From Monodelphis domestica (Eukaryota; Chordata; Mammalia; Didelphimorphia; Didelphidae): a stretch of 64,000 nt of DNA. The number at the start of each line of letters is the position of its first letter. The first letter of the stretch is position 1. The notes beneath the pieces are model-generated. The model was not told where the DNA came from and searched no databases. It saw only the letters and a program-made list of their open reading frames with translations. The stretch lies in contig NC_077235.1 of the NCBI RefSeq assembly GCF_027887165.1, positions 4,212,859 to 4,276,858 on the forward strand, read 5' to 3'. The translations under genes were made by a program, and so were the position numbers. Shown one piece after another: positions 22,934-35,324 of the stretch.

Positions 22934-24595
22934 GGGACATCTGTGTGTGAGTGAGATCCAGGCTCTTTCTTGCTCTTGGTGGAGGTAAGATCTCTTGCTC
23001 CTCATTTGAGAGCTAATTTATTCTGTATAGTGTCTGATATATCCTCTCACTTGAGCAGTTCTCCAATTTCTGTTTGCTATTGGCGTGAATTTTATTGTTG
23101 TTGCTGCCCTTCAGTCCCGCCTGATTTCCTTCTTTGAACCTTTCAGTGAGCCCAGTAGTGATCTCTGGATCGCTGGAGATGGCACTCTCCTCCTAAATAC
23201 TCTTTTCTTCTCCCTGGGTCTTCCGTGACATTGTCCTTGGTTCTCTTCCTGATGGCCTGCCCACCTGCCCCTTCTCAGCCTCCTTTGTTGGCTCAAGTGA
23301 TAGGCAGATACCTGCTTATCTAGCTTAGATCTGCATTTATGGAGTGGCCCCATACCTCCAACCACTTGGGGCTCCCTACCTGCATGTCTCCTCAACATCT
23401 CCAATTTCACACTTTGAAAATAGAGCTCACAGTCTTCCCCATCTAACTCACTCCGCTCCTCGTCCAAACTTCCCTCTTCTTCTTGAGGGCACAACCTTTC
23501 TTCTGGTCCCAACTTTGGAATCATCCTCTCTTCCCTCATAACCAACCAGCTGGGAAGTCTTATGGATTATACCTTCGCTGGAATCCAGGGCACCTGGGGA
23601 AAGGTTGGCCTTAGCTAACAGAAGGGCCACCTCATCACCATACACTGTGAAGGAGAGAGGTGGGGAAGGCCTCCAACAATGAGGGATGGAACAGGAAGAA
23701 GGGAGAAGAGAGACCTAAATGTTTCCGGGAAAGTGGAAGGTGATCAGGAAGTGGTATGGGAGGCTTAAAGAGCAAACCAAGGGTGTGCTGAGTGGGACAA
23801 GGCATCAGTTAAGGGGGAGGAGAGGACTTCCTTCCTATGTAAGGATCCAGTAGCTATTGCCTAGAAGAAACTCCTAGTGGCTCCAGGCCACAGGGCTTCA
23901 TGACTTCCTCCAACTCCATTCAGTATCATACAAGGAGGAGTGAAGGATGAAGACGATAGTGGCATGAGAAGCAGGGTTTCCTCTGGATGTCCCAAACTCC
24001 ACAAGTGTTCCAGGTCAAATGGGACACAGGAAATTCCTTTTCTTCCTTGTATTCTTGTAGTGCTGAGCATCAGAGACCCATGAGAAGGAGAGGCCCCTGA
24101 GAGAAATGTCCCCCTTGATTTTGTGATGAATGCAGATAGGCATCTCTCCATTGTCCTCTGATGAGCGTCTGGTTATGTCGAAGGCATCTAATCATCCCCT
24201 GAACTCTTTGGGTCACCCCCTATGTCTTCCAGACACAAAACATCACTCCATCCCTGGTCAGGTGGCCAACATCCCCCCACTTCTGATTAGGCAGTAACAT
24301 CATCCCATCTCCTGGGGGAGGCAGTGTCTGCTCTTGCACTGTCTCCTGGCCATTCAACTTACATTCAGTTTAATGTCTCTCCTTTATTTCAAAGCTAATC
24401 ATTGGAGTCTGTCTCTACCCAGGGTTTTACTTCCAAGCTCTCCCTCCCACATCAATAGGAGCAATGGAGTGTTTGGCTTGGCAAGGCCCCATCATTGAGA
24501 GAGTTCAGGGTAGACTCAAGCCAGCCTTTTCTCAGTCCTCATCCATGACACTGCCAGTCACCCTCTTCTTCTTAATAGCCTATTCTCCTATTCTA
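22934..24595. other. No gene recognised
   Basis: Mixed-composition sequence. The longest open frame (144 codons on -, 23545-23111) has no recognisable domain and no splice context. Probably old repeat or unique intergenic DNA. Confidence 0.35.
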
Positions 24596-24597
24596 GG

Positions 24598-24855
24598 GGC
24601 AGTTGGCTGGGGCAGTGCATGGAGAGCTGGGCCTGGAGTCAGGCAGACCTGAGTTCACATCTGACCTGGGACACTAGCTTTGTGACCCTGGGCCAGTCTT
24701 TCTGCCTCAGTTTCTACATATGGAAAATGGGGCTCATGATAGCACCTACATTAAATGAGAGAATAATTATAAAGTACTTAGCACAGTGCTTGGCACATAG
24801 TATCTATCCATCCATCCATCTATCTGTCTATCTATCTATCTATCTATCTATCTAC
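24598..24855 (+). repeat. MIR/CORE SINE followed by (ATCT)n
   Basis: gagctgggcctggagtcagg and gaccctgggccagtctttctg, ending in agtgcttggcacatagta. A tctatctatc tetramer run (24805-24855) grows from its tail. Confidence 0.8.
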
Positions 24856-26230
24856 ATATTTATATTGTATAAATGTTAGCTATTACTAGTCTAGAAAGCC
24901 TGAATGTCATCACTAAATCCAGGAATTCCATTTCCACTAGGAATAAGGCTGAGACCATACCCCCATGGGAGCCCCCACATCAGCATTTATTTCAGACATG
25001 TGTCACATCCCCAACCAGGAGGATCCTGGGAAATCTGGACTGGGCTGGAGACACTGGAAGGCTCCTGAGCCAGACAGTGATGAGACTGACTGAAAGATGA
25101 AGGAGAACAGCTGCTGTGGCAAGGGACAGTCTCAGTGCAGCCCACCCACATGGCCCCTTTAGCTGAGGTGGATATGGAGGTTAGGTCAGATGCCCCCCAT
25201 GCTCACTTGGTCTCTAATGCTGGACGGCAGAAGCAGAAGGGTCTATTCAGTTCCTCCTCAGGGTGGAGCAATGTGTGCTGATGTGGACTGACCCCGAGAG
25301 GGGCTGTGGACCCCAAGAATGCAGGAAGCATTTGACTTTAGGAATGGGGAGGGAGGGGAGCCAGGCACTCTTTCACTTCAGGCCTCCATCTCCTTACACA
25401 CATGGAGCTTTCCGAAGCAACAGGAGTCACCTTTGACTATCATCCCCCATTCAAGAAATGTTCATCCCCCACATATAGTAACTAAGACTTTTATTTCTCC
25501 TTCTAAAACGTTCTTTGATTATCTTGGATAATACACGTATGACCCAGATTGAATTCTCACCAGCTCCAGGATGGATGAACAGGGCAGGGAAAGGAGGGAT
25601 GGACGGACGGACAGGTAGAGACAACTTGGATGGTAGCGCTTAGGGAAACTTCTGTGGAGATTTGTTATTATATGTAATTGGCCAAGGAAAATATCTTTAT
25701 GCTAAAGAAAAGAATAAAAACATGGCTTGCCCCCAAATGTGAAAAAGCTGTTCTGCTTCCATCCATCCATCCATCCATTCATTCATTCATTCATCCAAGA
25801 CTCGCTGCATTGAGAAACTCCTATGTGATCCTGCCACACGATGGATTGAATCTCAACATAACTGGAGTTATCTGTCTGTGCAGACAAAACCTGCACTTTT
25901 CTGCTTTCTCTGCAGCTGGCAGACCCTGCCTCATTCGTATCGTCAGGAAGAAGTCACAGAGGTGGCCAGGTGACCTTCTTCCAACAAAGAAGCTAATTAG
26001 GTGGTTTGGTGCTGATGCTGAAGGCTCCCATGACCTGGAGCAGACGTGTCAATCCCCCAAGGGTCGAGAGGCAGTTTGTGAATTCTAAGAAGCCAATGCC
26101 TTTTGGTAGTAAAATGTTCGCCCCTGGACCAGTCAGACTGGACTGAAAGTCCAAGAAGGAAATGTTGGCAACCACTACCCTGGACCAATAAAAAGATAAA
26201 AAGAGATAAAAAGAGATAAAAAGGATAAGA
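24856..26230. other. No gene recognised; (CATC/CATT)n at 25759-25795
   Basis: Intergenic. A tetranucleotide run lies at 25759-25795 and tandem aagagataaa words near 26190-26225. Confidence 0.4.
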
Positions 26231-26234
26231 AGCA

Positions 26235-26720
26235 CTAGCATCTTTCCAGACATCTCCTGGTGTTAGATTTTGTGGCTCCTACATCCAAGCAAAATCCATT
26301 CCTTGTTTATAAAACCTCTTTGCCCCAGGAAAGCCCAAGCTGTGGCTGTCCTGTTTCTTGTAACCATGGAAACCAGCTCTCCTGCATCCCTGGGAAAGGG
26401 TTTAATAAACCCAATTAAATCCAATAATTTCAAAGCCTTATTATTCTGAGGAATAATTAGACTTCTCCACAAGACTGCCCAAAGGGCCCACAACAAAAGA
26501 AAGAGGGACACCTGCCTTAGAATCATTAATCATTAAGGCTAGAGGGACCATAATAAGCACCATATTATACAACGTGTTGTCTTTCCTCTTTCTCCCAAGC
26601 CACTGAAGAAGCCAGATTAAAACAGACAAAATCAAAAATGTGAAAGAGGATCTGAATGAATGAATGAATGACATGCAGATGTATGGGCCCTGCTCCAGGG
26701 GACCAGCTCCAAGAGGGCTT
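26235..26720 (+). repeat. Diverged direct repeat, copy 1
   Basis: Shares ordered words with 28425-28910: gcaaaatccattcc/gcaaaatccacacc, cttgtttataaaacctct/cttgtttttataacctct, cttgtaaccatgg/cctgtaaccatgg, agactgcccaa/agactgtccaa, gatggattaagag-like ends. Orientation is the same. Could be an LTR pair or two copies of one transposon. Confidence 0.5.
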
Positions 26721-27803
26721 GGCTATCCAGGTATATTGCCCAAGAGGTCCCTGGCCAGGCTTGCTGTCTATTCATCAAAACACGCAGATCAGGTGGTCAT
26801 ACATGTATTTCAAGCCTTAATGTTGTCCAGAAGAGTTCTAGAACCCTGCTTGGGAATTGCCCTTAGAGCCCATTTATAGTCTCACCAGAAACCTGCCTTG
26901 TATTTCTTTGTTTTTCCAGCATGTTTGGATCCCAAGATGGATGGATGGATCACTAAGTTACCAATCAGCTTAGGTGCCAGGGGCATCCTCTGAAGTTTGA
27001 GGGATTCTTTGTCTTTGCCAAAAATAGAATCCTTTCTTTTGGGATAGTGAGGAAATGCCACTGGATGTCCGAGGTGCCAAAGGCAATCCCAGAGGAAGCA
27101 AGAGGCCTCCCGAGGTGGCCTGTGTGGTGGCTCCCGCTGTTCTGATCTCTGTGTTTCTTTGCTTTTGGAGTCTTATTATAATCCTGTCCTCGTAATGATC
27201 TCAGGCTCTTCTGCACCAGGGGTCAGGCACCATCTTCTCTACTTGCTCCTAGAGGCACTTGGGAAAGCTTCTCGTACCCATGGATTATTCCATGCCAAGA
27301 GAGAGATAGTGGCTAGGAAACACATCAATTTGGATCAGAAGCAATGAGGCGTGTTTAATAATGCTACCTGAAACATCTAGAGTGATTCAAGGTCTGTAGA
27401 ATCTTTTGCCCTCCAGAATGGTCCTGAGAGCAAGGTGCCATCATTATTGTCCCCATTTTCCAAGGCTCCAAGAGGTTGGGAGGCTTTCCAAGAGTCCCAG
27501 CTAGGAAGTGGCAGAGGAAGTGCTTTGGAGCAAAATTTCTCTGATTCCAAGGCCAGGGCTCTCTACCCACTGGGGCACACAGAGCTCAAGTCATATATTG
27601 AGATCCTGGGACTGGGACTGTGGAAATCCCTAAACCATCTTCTCAAAGCTTGAGAAGATACATGGCAGACAAGAACTGAGAGAGAGAGAGAGAGGGACAG
27701 AGACAGAGAGAGAGGGACAGAGACAGAGAGACAGAGAGGAGAGACAGAGACACAGAGGGAGAGAGAGATAAGGAGAACAGAGAGACGGGGGGGGGGGAGA
27801 GAG

Positions 27804-27889
<86 letters not shown>

Positions 27890-28424
27890 CCCCAGAGGCC
27901 ATCCAGTTATTGCAGCCAATGAGCACATTGGCTTAGGGAGGTTCATCATTTTCAGAATATGCACTCCACCTTTTTCCATATTTTCCCAATTATTTAGGCC
28001 TGACTTTTGTCACTGTGTTCATAGAGTTGCTGGGTTTGTTTGGGGAAGTGTTTTCTATTGTCTACACTGACTTTGAATGGAATTTCCTTGAACTTTGCTG
28101 GTGGGTTTCATTTGCTGAGGTTGGGCGCTGCCTCTCTTGGATTTGGTTGACCCCTGGAGGTTCTCTATGGATAGCATCTCATCGTTTTGTAATCCTTTCC
28201 ATTTCTTTTCTTTTTCTGGCATTGCTAGTACAATAGTAAGCTGTGTGCTGCTCATGGCCCTTCTTGCTTCACTCCGGATCTCATTGGAAGGGTCTTAATT
28301 TACCCCCATTACCCATCGTGCTTGCTCATGCCATGTATCACGTCAGGGCAAGCTCCTTTGGTCTAGAAGAGTTTGTCTTTCCAAAAGCCTTTTCCTGCGC
28401 ATTGCTGCCAGCTTGGCCAGGGTA
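26720..28424. other. Segment between the two direct-repeat copies, with MIR and (GA)n
   Basis: Holds a MIR-like antisense fragment (27400-27590) and a GA microsatellite (27674-27888). No retroviral or transposase reading frame was seen, so the LTR-pair idea lacks internal support. Confidence 0.4.
27674..27888. repeat. (GA)n microsatellite with embedded G run
   Basis: gacagagagag words lead to a G run (27787-27797) and then about 90 bp of pure ga (27798-27886). Confidence 0.95.
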
Positions 28425-28910
28425 GCACTCTTCCTTCCACACATGACTCAGCCTTCTGGGCCTCATATCCATCTGCAGTGGCAGGACAATTCTCTACCTG
28501 GGATTCTGGCTCCTGCTTCCCAGCAAAATCCACACCTTGTTTTTATAACCTCTGTAGCTCTTGGCTCCTGTAACCATGGTGATGAGCTCTCAAGCTGAAT
28601 GACATCAAATTATTTAAAAGCTTCATCCTTTAATCTTGGATTTTTCCAGCAGACTGTCCAACCAGCCCAGAACATAAACAAGTACAGAACCCCAGACTTA
28701 GGATTACTGTTAGCCAAAGACAGGGGGACCTTAGCGGGGCCATCTTACACAGGCTGTTTGTTCCCCTTTCCCCCTCAAAGCTCTAAGGAAGATGGATTAA
28801 GAGAGACAAATAAGCAAAAATGTGAGGGAGAATCCAAAGGAATGGCATGGAAATGCATGAGTTCTGCTGAAGATTTGATCTGAGAGGGCTCCAGGCTTGG
28901 CAGTTAAGGG
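28425..28910 (+). repeat. Diverged direct repeat, copy 2
   Basis: Partner of 26235-26720, same orientation, about 2.2 kb away, with clear but diverged similarity over roughly 0.45 kb. Confidence 0.5.
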
Positions 28911-30660
28911 CTAGTGCCCATGATGTTGTGAGAATTAAAATGAATATACAATAATTCAAGTATTATATTTATCAGATTTGTTAAAATAAAAAACGAGTTA
29001 AAAAGGAGCTGATTAACTTAAGCCATGAGAAAGAAAAAGAGAGTTTCAGCAAACTTATAACCAATCACTAACAGCACAAGTGTGAGGACACAGGGAAAGG
29101 GATGCTGAGAGACACAATAGGAATTCTGGGAAACGTAGTTCAAAGGTTCAAGATTTTCCAACTATACATTCTCCCCTGTGATCCTATTGGGAGACCAGTT
29201 TCCCCAAAAGGATCCTGGAAACATAACTAATTTATAAACTGCAATAATTTTGTGGATAAAAGGAAAAGAGAACAAAACCAATGATTGTTAGACTACAAAA
29301 AGCCAATTTGGGGGAAGTCCCCTTTGGCATAAGAGTAAACATTCAAAACAAATATATTCAACCCCCCCAGTTCAATTAGTACATCCCAAAGTTCACTCTG
29401 GATCTTCTTGTGCAGCGTGTGGTCTCTGCAGGTATCTTCACATCCAAACAGGTTTGCCTTCTGGATTCTGGGAGGCAGCCTCTTGTTTCTTATCCTAAAA
29501 TTACTCTCAAAAGAATTTAAACTTTGCATTATAGGATAATAATACAGTGCCCCCTGAGGAGGGTGGTGACAAACACAGGGATCACTCACCTACAACAGTG
29601 GAAGAATAACGAACAAGGCTCGGCCACACTCTACTCTGTTAGACATTCTTCTTCTAGGCACCTAGTCAAAGGGTGAAGAGGGGAGAGGTGTTACTTTTCC
29701 AATCAGGTCGGGCATTTAAAAAGGGACTGCCATTGGCCATGGGGTAAATTAGAAAGCCACCAGGGTAAGTTTCAATTCCACTCAGAAGGGCCCTCCCACA
29801 AGAGGCAGTGTGAGGGAGCTCTGAGGATATCAAAGGGGTTTTTCCAGTGGTGTCTGCCTCTCTGGTGGGCATCACTCACATCGTGGTTGTATTCCACCTG
29901 TTAAAATTAATTGTGTTTGGACTCTGAATTATATTATTAGGTGGTCGCCAGGGATTTAATCTCTAAATCCCAAAATGAATTACTAAAGTAAATGGAATTT
30001 ATGGTAGTTTATTTACAATATTTACAATAGAAGGAAGATATTAAGGAATGAGAGAGAGAAAAAACCTCTGGCTTCTTCTGATATCAGTTAGAATTTCTAA
30101 GCCCCAGCCAGGGGAAGAGAGCCTCAAGACAATGGGCCTTTCCTAGAGGCTTCACACATCCAGAAAGGTGTGGTTACTAAGTCAGCTTTTCACTCACCAG
30201 TGGTGACAGCCTAAAGAAGTCTGGGTGTCTGTATTTCGGTGGCTCCTCAAGGGTCTATCTTCTAGTCGCTCCTCTGAGTCAGTGCCCAAATGAATATTCT
30301 CTTTCTGGTTTTTGGTCCTCTTTTTAAAGATCTTTTTCTTGTGTCACCTCCCCTAAATCTTCACATCTACCAATCATAGCAGACGCTTTTCTCCAGGACT
30401 GCCCATTCTTGAGTTCTTACCTTCTTTGGTTAGATTTTCTACAGGACTGTCCACTCTTTAGTTCTCACCTTCTCTGGTTAGATTATATCTTTTTGGGTTA
30501 CTTAACACCTCTTTTGGTAAGTTCACCTTTTGTAGTTACTTAACATCTTTTTGTGGTTAAATCTAAAAATAAATTGTAGCTTACAATTCTAGCTTCACTA
30601 TAAAGGAAGTGCTAAGTACCTTCATTGTTACAATCAGGAGATAGCTAAATCCAATCTTCA
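28911..30660. other. AT-rich interspersed sequence, possibly LTR-derived
   Basis: No gene. Style and position just before retroviral coding remnants (30.67 kb) suggest endogenous-retrovirus or LTR material in part (29.9-30.6 kb has repeated ttctcacctt/ttcttacctt words), but I cannot define boundaries. Confidence 0.35.
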
Positions 30661-31375
30661 CACACCATATTAGAATTCTCATAGACACAGGTGCCACAAT
30701 ATCGTTTTTAAGCCACAGCTTTCCCTAACCCCCTTCCTTGGAGTGACAGGCAAGTTTCTATAATGGGAATTACAAACCACATACAATCTTTACGTGTCCC
30801 AACCTCTCCCACTTATTCTAGGAGAAGTGAAAGATACACGTCCTTTAAACTCTCCAAACTTAACTATCGTATATCTCAGTCAGTTTCCAGGGATTCTTCC
30901 TCAGTACAACCTTGACACTTAAGTTGGAACCTGGAGATTGGGTATACAGGAAGAGGCACCTACTCAAGGATGCACTACAAGTCAGGTGGGACAGGTCTCA
31001 TCAAGTGCTGCTCATGAACCCCTCAGCTGCCAATCTAAAAGGAATAGACATTTATCCCACCTAAAGAAAGCTCCAACTTCAGTGTGGTCTGTACAGCCAA
31101 TAGGGGGCTCAAAAATAGGAATGACCAGGAAAAGAAGACAGAAGAAAGTTGAACCTAAGTAAGTTTTTTCCTTTTAATTTCTTTCATTTGTATTTCATTC
31201 TTTCTGAAGTGGGTGTATAATTGGCCATTTTATTTCCCCTGGGAATTGCAATTCTGCCCTGAGCAAGGTCATCTTTAAGTAGAGAACCTAGAAAAGAAGA
31301 GAGCTATCCCCCAAATTTAGCCAAAGGAGGCAAAGTTTAAAGTGGTAGCATTTTACCTCACTAAGAGGTTTTCGA
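30660..31375 (+). pseudogene. Broken gammaretrovirus-like endogenous element (protease and integrase remnants)
   Basis: At 30675-30704 one frame shows a retroviral aspartic-protease motif (LIDTGA) followed within a few codons by a stop. At 30924-30947 another stretch reads LEPGDWVY, typical of the C-terminal end of gammaretroviral integrase, and continues until a stop near 31059. A different frame then carries the final HLKKAPTSVW-type segment to TAA at 31160-31162. Nearly all of pol between protease and integrase C-terminus is missing, no env is recognisable, and frames are shifted, so it is an inactive fossil. An LTR-like element follows directly. Confidence 0.7.
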
Positions 31376-31942
31376 TGTGGAATCTAGAAGCCCCCAAACT
31401 TGTAGCCTAGTAAGATTTGAGGATCCCCAATTTACTTAGCGCAAAGGTGAAAAGCCCCAAGTTTAACCTTGTCCCTGAGGGAAAGTCCAACTTCACTAGT
31501 CTCAGACTGACAATAGACCTGAAAGGAGTTTAAGTAGGGATGGCTAATCCCATCAGGTGTTGAGTATGTCTTTTGTCTCAATGGTTTCTCCCCTTGGGCC
31601 AAAGTCCTTTACCAAGGGGGCCCAGGGCTTGGCTTTTATTACTGTCTGGGACTCCTCATTTTCTTAGTTACCATTGTGAAGTCAATCATCTATCCCTCTC
31701 ATCCTCAGTCCCCATGTTTCCCAAGAAAGATATTTAAGCTTCTCAACTTGAATGGCTCCTTGGAATTGTCCAATCTAGCATGGTTGGTGTTCCCAGGGGT
31801 CAGTGACCAGAGCAACCAGAGTTCAATCCTGGGACTCTGAGCAGGCTCTTTGTGGAGGCCTAGTTCGGCACGGTACCCCTTTCCTTAATTAGAGAGTAAT
31901 TTTTCTGACTATTGAAGAGTTCTGGCTTTCCCCCAGTTAACA
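31376..31942 (+). mobile_element. LTR-like element, copy B, probable 3' LTR of the adjacent remnant
   Basis: Starts TGTGGAATCTAGAAG and ends CCCAGTTAACA. It is homologous to copy A (22320-22933), in opposite orientation. Position just downstream of the integrase remnant, with the same polarity, fits a 3' LTR. Confidence 0.6.
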
Positions 31943-31944
31943 GA

Positions 31945-32145
31945 CACAAGGACTCGAGTGCTGGACTTAGAGCCAGAAGTTCAAATCTAATCTCCAGAAC
32001 TTGCTAGTAATTTACCCCGTATCTGCCTTAGTTTCCTCATATGCAAAATGAGGATACTAATAACCCTGCTTCCTAGGCTTGTTGTGAGGAACTAACATTT
32101 GTAGAACACTTTATAAACCTTCAGATGCTGTCTCAATGTTAGCTA
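31945..32145 (+). repeat. MIR/CORE-type SINE
   Basis: gtgctggacttagagccaga, then cttagtttcctcatatgc and a tgtctcaatgttagctatt end. Confidence 0.7.
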
Positions 32146-32910
32146 TTCCTCAACAGAGGCCTTTGATCCTCCCACTCTTGTCTTCTGCCCAAGCCATCCA
32201 ATCTCAGCTGTCCCTCTTGTCTTTTTCTGTAAGAGAAGACATTTCTGTCCAATCATTCCCCATCTGGCTTTTGGCCGGGACTTCAGGATCGCAGCAGAGT
32301 CTCATCATCTTGCAAGCCGGCTGGAGCTCCCAGGTGGGCAGGCGGGCAGCCTGTCCCGACAGGACTCCAGCCCTGGCTATCCTCTCCCTCTAAGGCAGGG
32401 ACACTTCAGTGTGTTCTTTGTAACCCTCGAGCTTGGCCCAGTGTTTGTTAGCTAAGTGTCCCCTGCACATGGCAACAGTCCTAGTAGGGAAGGCTGCTCT
32501 GTTTCTCTTGGGACCGCTTGGCAGTGCCCCATTCCATTTTCTCCTCCATAAGACTCTAGCAGTGGGCTTCGGGGCTCTTTCCCTTCACGAAAGCCTCCCC
32601 TTCTCTTCCTCCCAAGTAGATTTGTTGGCACTTTCGCTGCCTTTTTCTTCCCTGGCTGGCCCCAACCTCGCGGGCCCCTCCTGGCTTTTTCCAGAAGCCT
32701 TCTCCAGGCATCCTTAATGCTAGACTTTCCCCCTGCCCAATTTCTCCAGTTGTTGGGACTTGTTTGTGTAGACGATCGGTCTCTGCCTTTAGCTTGGGAG
32801 ACATCCCCAGTGCTTCACAGAGAGCCTTGCCTGGAGCGGGAGTTTAATAAAAGCTGGGAGACCTGGAGAGGAGGGGAGGAAAGAGGTTGAGAAGAAGTAA
32901 ATCGTAAAGC
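32146..32910. other. No gene recognised
   Basis: GC-moderate sequence leading to the SINE and CpG island. No convincing exon. Confidence 0.35.
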
Positions 32911-32914
32911 AACT

Positions 32915-33100
32915 CTAGCGCAGCGAGTTGTCGCAATGGCTAGAACACTTAGTCTGGAGTCAGGAAGATCAGAGTTTAAGCCTGGCCCCAGACACTAGCT
33001 GTGTGACTCTGGGCAAGTCACTTCACTCTGCCTCAGTTTCCTCATCTGTAAAATGGGCTGGGGAAGGATATGGCAAACCTCTGCTAAGGAAGCCCCATAA
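32915..33100 (+). repeat. MIR/CORE-type SINE
   Basis: cttagtctggagtcaggaag, agctgtgtgactctgggcaa and cctcatctgtaaaatgggct in order. Confidence 0.85.
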
Positions 33101-33149
33101 GAAAAGGACAGGCCTGAAGAACAACAGATAACTTCACCTTTTAGGGAGG

Positions 33150-33860
33150 GTGTTGCTAGGAGATCAGAAAGCGGCAGCATGGAAGGACCCATGCTGAGAA
33201 GCCAACTGCGCAGGCGCCAGGCCTGCTGCTGGCCCGCCCTGGCCCTGGGAGCTGTCCACCTGAGAGAGGCCACGACTGATTTGAACTTCCTGCTCTCCCC
33301 TGGCTCCCGGGATCGGGATCGTAGAACTTCCCCGAAGCCCGAAAGCCCGCTTGAGGCGGGCGGGGACTGGCAGAAACCAATTTGTGGGGGGTTTATTAAC
33401 AGGTGCTCGGGAGCCCTAGGTGGCGGCACCTGGCTCCTGTGGAGAGGCGGGGTGGGACTTGCGCAGGTGCCTCCCAGCCAGGCCTGCGGTTCGTGCTGTG
33501 CTGAGGTCCTGCCCTCTAGAGGCGGACGAAGGGAAGAACAACCTTCACTAGGAAGGCAGCCTGCTGTGGCTCTGGCCAGGGCAGAGAAGGAGGAACTCAT
33601 CCCGCCTTTGCTGGAGTTCAAAGTTGAATGGCGGCCCCAAGTAGATCCGGGCCTCCATAGCGCATTGATAGGGGGCGTATTACGGAGGGCGGGGCGGAGG
33701 GGCATCGGAGAGGCTTCCTGGACCAGCCGGGCTTGAGCTGCTCTTGTGCTGGAGGAGTCCTGGGGACAATAGTGATGCCCTGGGAGCCGGTGAGCGCCTT
33801 CGGGGCAAAGAGCAGCTCCTGCCCGCCTGCCTCCCTCCCTCCAGCCCCAACCCGAACCCT
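33150..33860 (+). promoter_or_regulatory. CpG-rich segment, candidate promoter of an unrecognised transcript
   Basis: CpG-rich against an AT-rich, repeat-filled background. It carries an NRF1-like palindrome (TGCGCAGGCGC, 33207-33217), a second GCGCAGGTGC (33461-33470), a YY1-like ATGGCGGCC near 33629, and Sp1-type GGGCGGGGC near 33689. A good donor (CCG then gtgagc) follows at 33789/33790. A 185-codon open frame crosses it (33179-33736), but low stop frequency is expected in GC-rich DNA and I recognise no domain. Confidence 0.4.
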
Positions 33861-34007
33861 AACTAATAGAATTGCTGGATCTGCAGAGGCGCATCTTGAG
33901 AAAAATCTCTCCGATGGCAGCTAGATGAAGAGGAACCCAAACCAAATCTCTAGAATTCAGTGGTTAGACCCAATGACATCAGTTACTTCGGGCAAGATCT
34001 CTATTGC

Positions 34008-34207
34008 CCTTCTTTTACCCCCTCACCTTCCGCCTTGGAATCAATACTATGTATTGGCTCCAAGGCAGAAGAGTGGTAAGGGCTAGGCAATGGGGGTCAA
34101 GGGACTTGCCCAGGGTCACCCAGCTGGGAAGTGTCTGAGGCCAGATTTGAACCCAGGGCCTCCCGTCTCTAGGCCTGGCTCTCAATCCACTGAGCCACCC
34201 AGCTGCT
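34008..34207 (-). repeat. Marsupial SINE
   Basis: Antisense copy of the cagctgggtggctcagtgg family, ending in gtattggctccaaggcag-type 3' sequence. Confidence 0.85.
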
Positions 34208-34748
34208 CCTCTATTTCCCTCTTTGAAAACCTGAGTAAAGGCGGGGGACCAGAAGGCAGGCTTGTGGAAACTATAAACTCTGAAAATAGATAGATACTCC
34301 AGCGCACACAATTGCCAAGAAGTGGGGGAGAAGCACCCCCCTCTGAGCCCACAGAGAGAGCACAGAGGCAAGCAAAAAAGATCAAACAGTTACTGGTGTC
34401 GTCATGGTTTGCATGAAATTGAAAAAGCTGCAGGAATGCAGCACGACAAGGTTCAAAATGGAGCAGGTTCAAAATGGAGCCGTTTGAGGGGGAAGCCTTC
34501 ACCTCTAGGGTACACACACGTCCATGATTGGGGCTAAGCAAGAGCTTTGAACAAAGGCTCCCCAGAAGAGCAGGAAACCATTAAGGGCAGAAATCAAAAC
34601 AGCTTTTGAGGCTCCCCTGCAGCCAGCAAAACTGGCCAAAAGGGACTGCCCAAGACAGGCATGTTGGTTTCCTCTCGATAGAGCTCTGAATCAGCCCAAC
34701 TTTTCTGTAAAGCAAACTAAAATTGTTCTGTTAAAAAAGGCAACTAAG

Positions 34749-34944
34749 GGGCAGCTGGGTGGCTCAGTGGATGGAGAGCCAGGCCTAGAGACAGGAGGCC
34801 CTGGGTTCCAATCTGGCCTCAGACACTTCCCAGCTGGGTGACCCTGGGCAAGTCCCTTGACCCCCATTGCCTAGCCCTGACCACTCTTCTGCCTTGGGAC
34901 CAATACACAGGATTGATTATAAGATGGAAGGGAAGGGCTTTTTA
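34749..34944 (+). repeat. Marsupial SINE with 16-bp target-site duplication
   Basis: Full-length looking sense copy. A perfect 16-bp direct repeat (aaaaaaggcaactaag) flanks it at 34733-34748 and 34945-34960. Confidence 0.9.
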
Positions 34945-34960
34945 AAAAAAGGCAACTAAG

Positions 34961-35320
34961 ATATCCATATCATCACTGAACATATACTTTAAGGAGGTCA
35001 ATAACAGAAGGAAAGGTCCTGAAGGGACCCACGATGTATGTGTATGGGAGAGCTGGCAGAAGGAGCCTTAAGAGCCTCTACGGGGCACATAACACACCAC
35101 CCGCAGAGACCCTTTTGTACTAGCCGAGATCCGACAGCAGAAATGTGCCCACAGCCTGGAAGAGAGCCTAAACAAGTCACGATTTGTGAATTACAGTACA
35201 AGAGCCGCTTCCTTCCCTGCTCCTCCTCAAGTTGGCTTATTGTCTGACCTTTCATAGCTAAGTGATGTATTTATCTGACTATGCAGTGGGAGATGTTGAT
35301 TTAAACCCAGTTTCTTTTCT
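34961..35320. other. No gene recognised
   Basis: Intergenic sequence between repeats; open frames on both strands here overlap and look like chance. Confidence 0.35.
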
Positions 35321-35324
35321 CTCA

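Noticed and set aside
23111..23545. A 144-codon frame on -
   Set aside because: Charged, repetitive-looking translation without a recognisable domain or splice context.
33179..33736. A 185-codon open frame in the CpG-rich segment
   Set aside because: GC-rich DNA has few stops, there is no recognised domain, and opposite-strand frames are as long.
33845..33865. Telomere-like cccgaaccctaacta
   Set aside because: Only about two units; too short to be an interstitial telomeric repeat.
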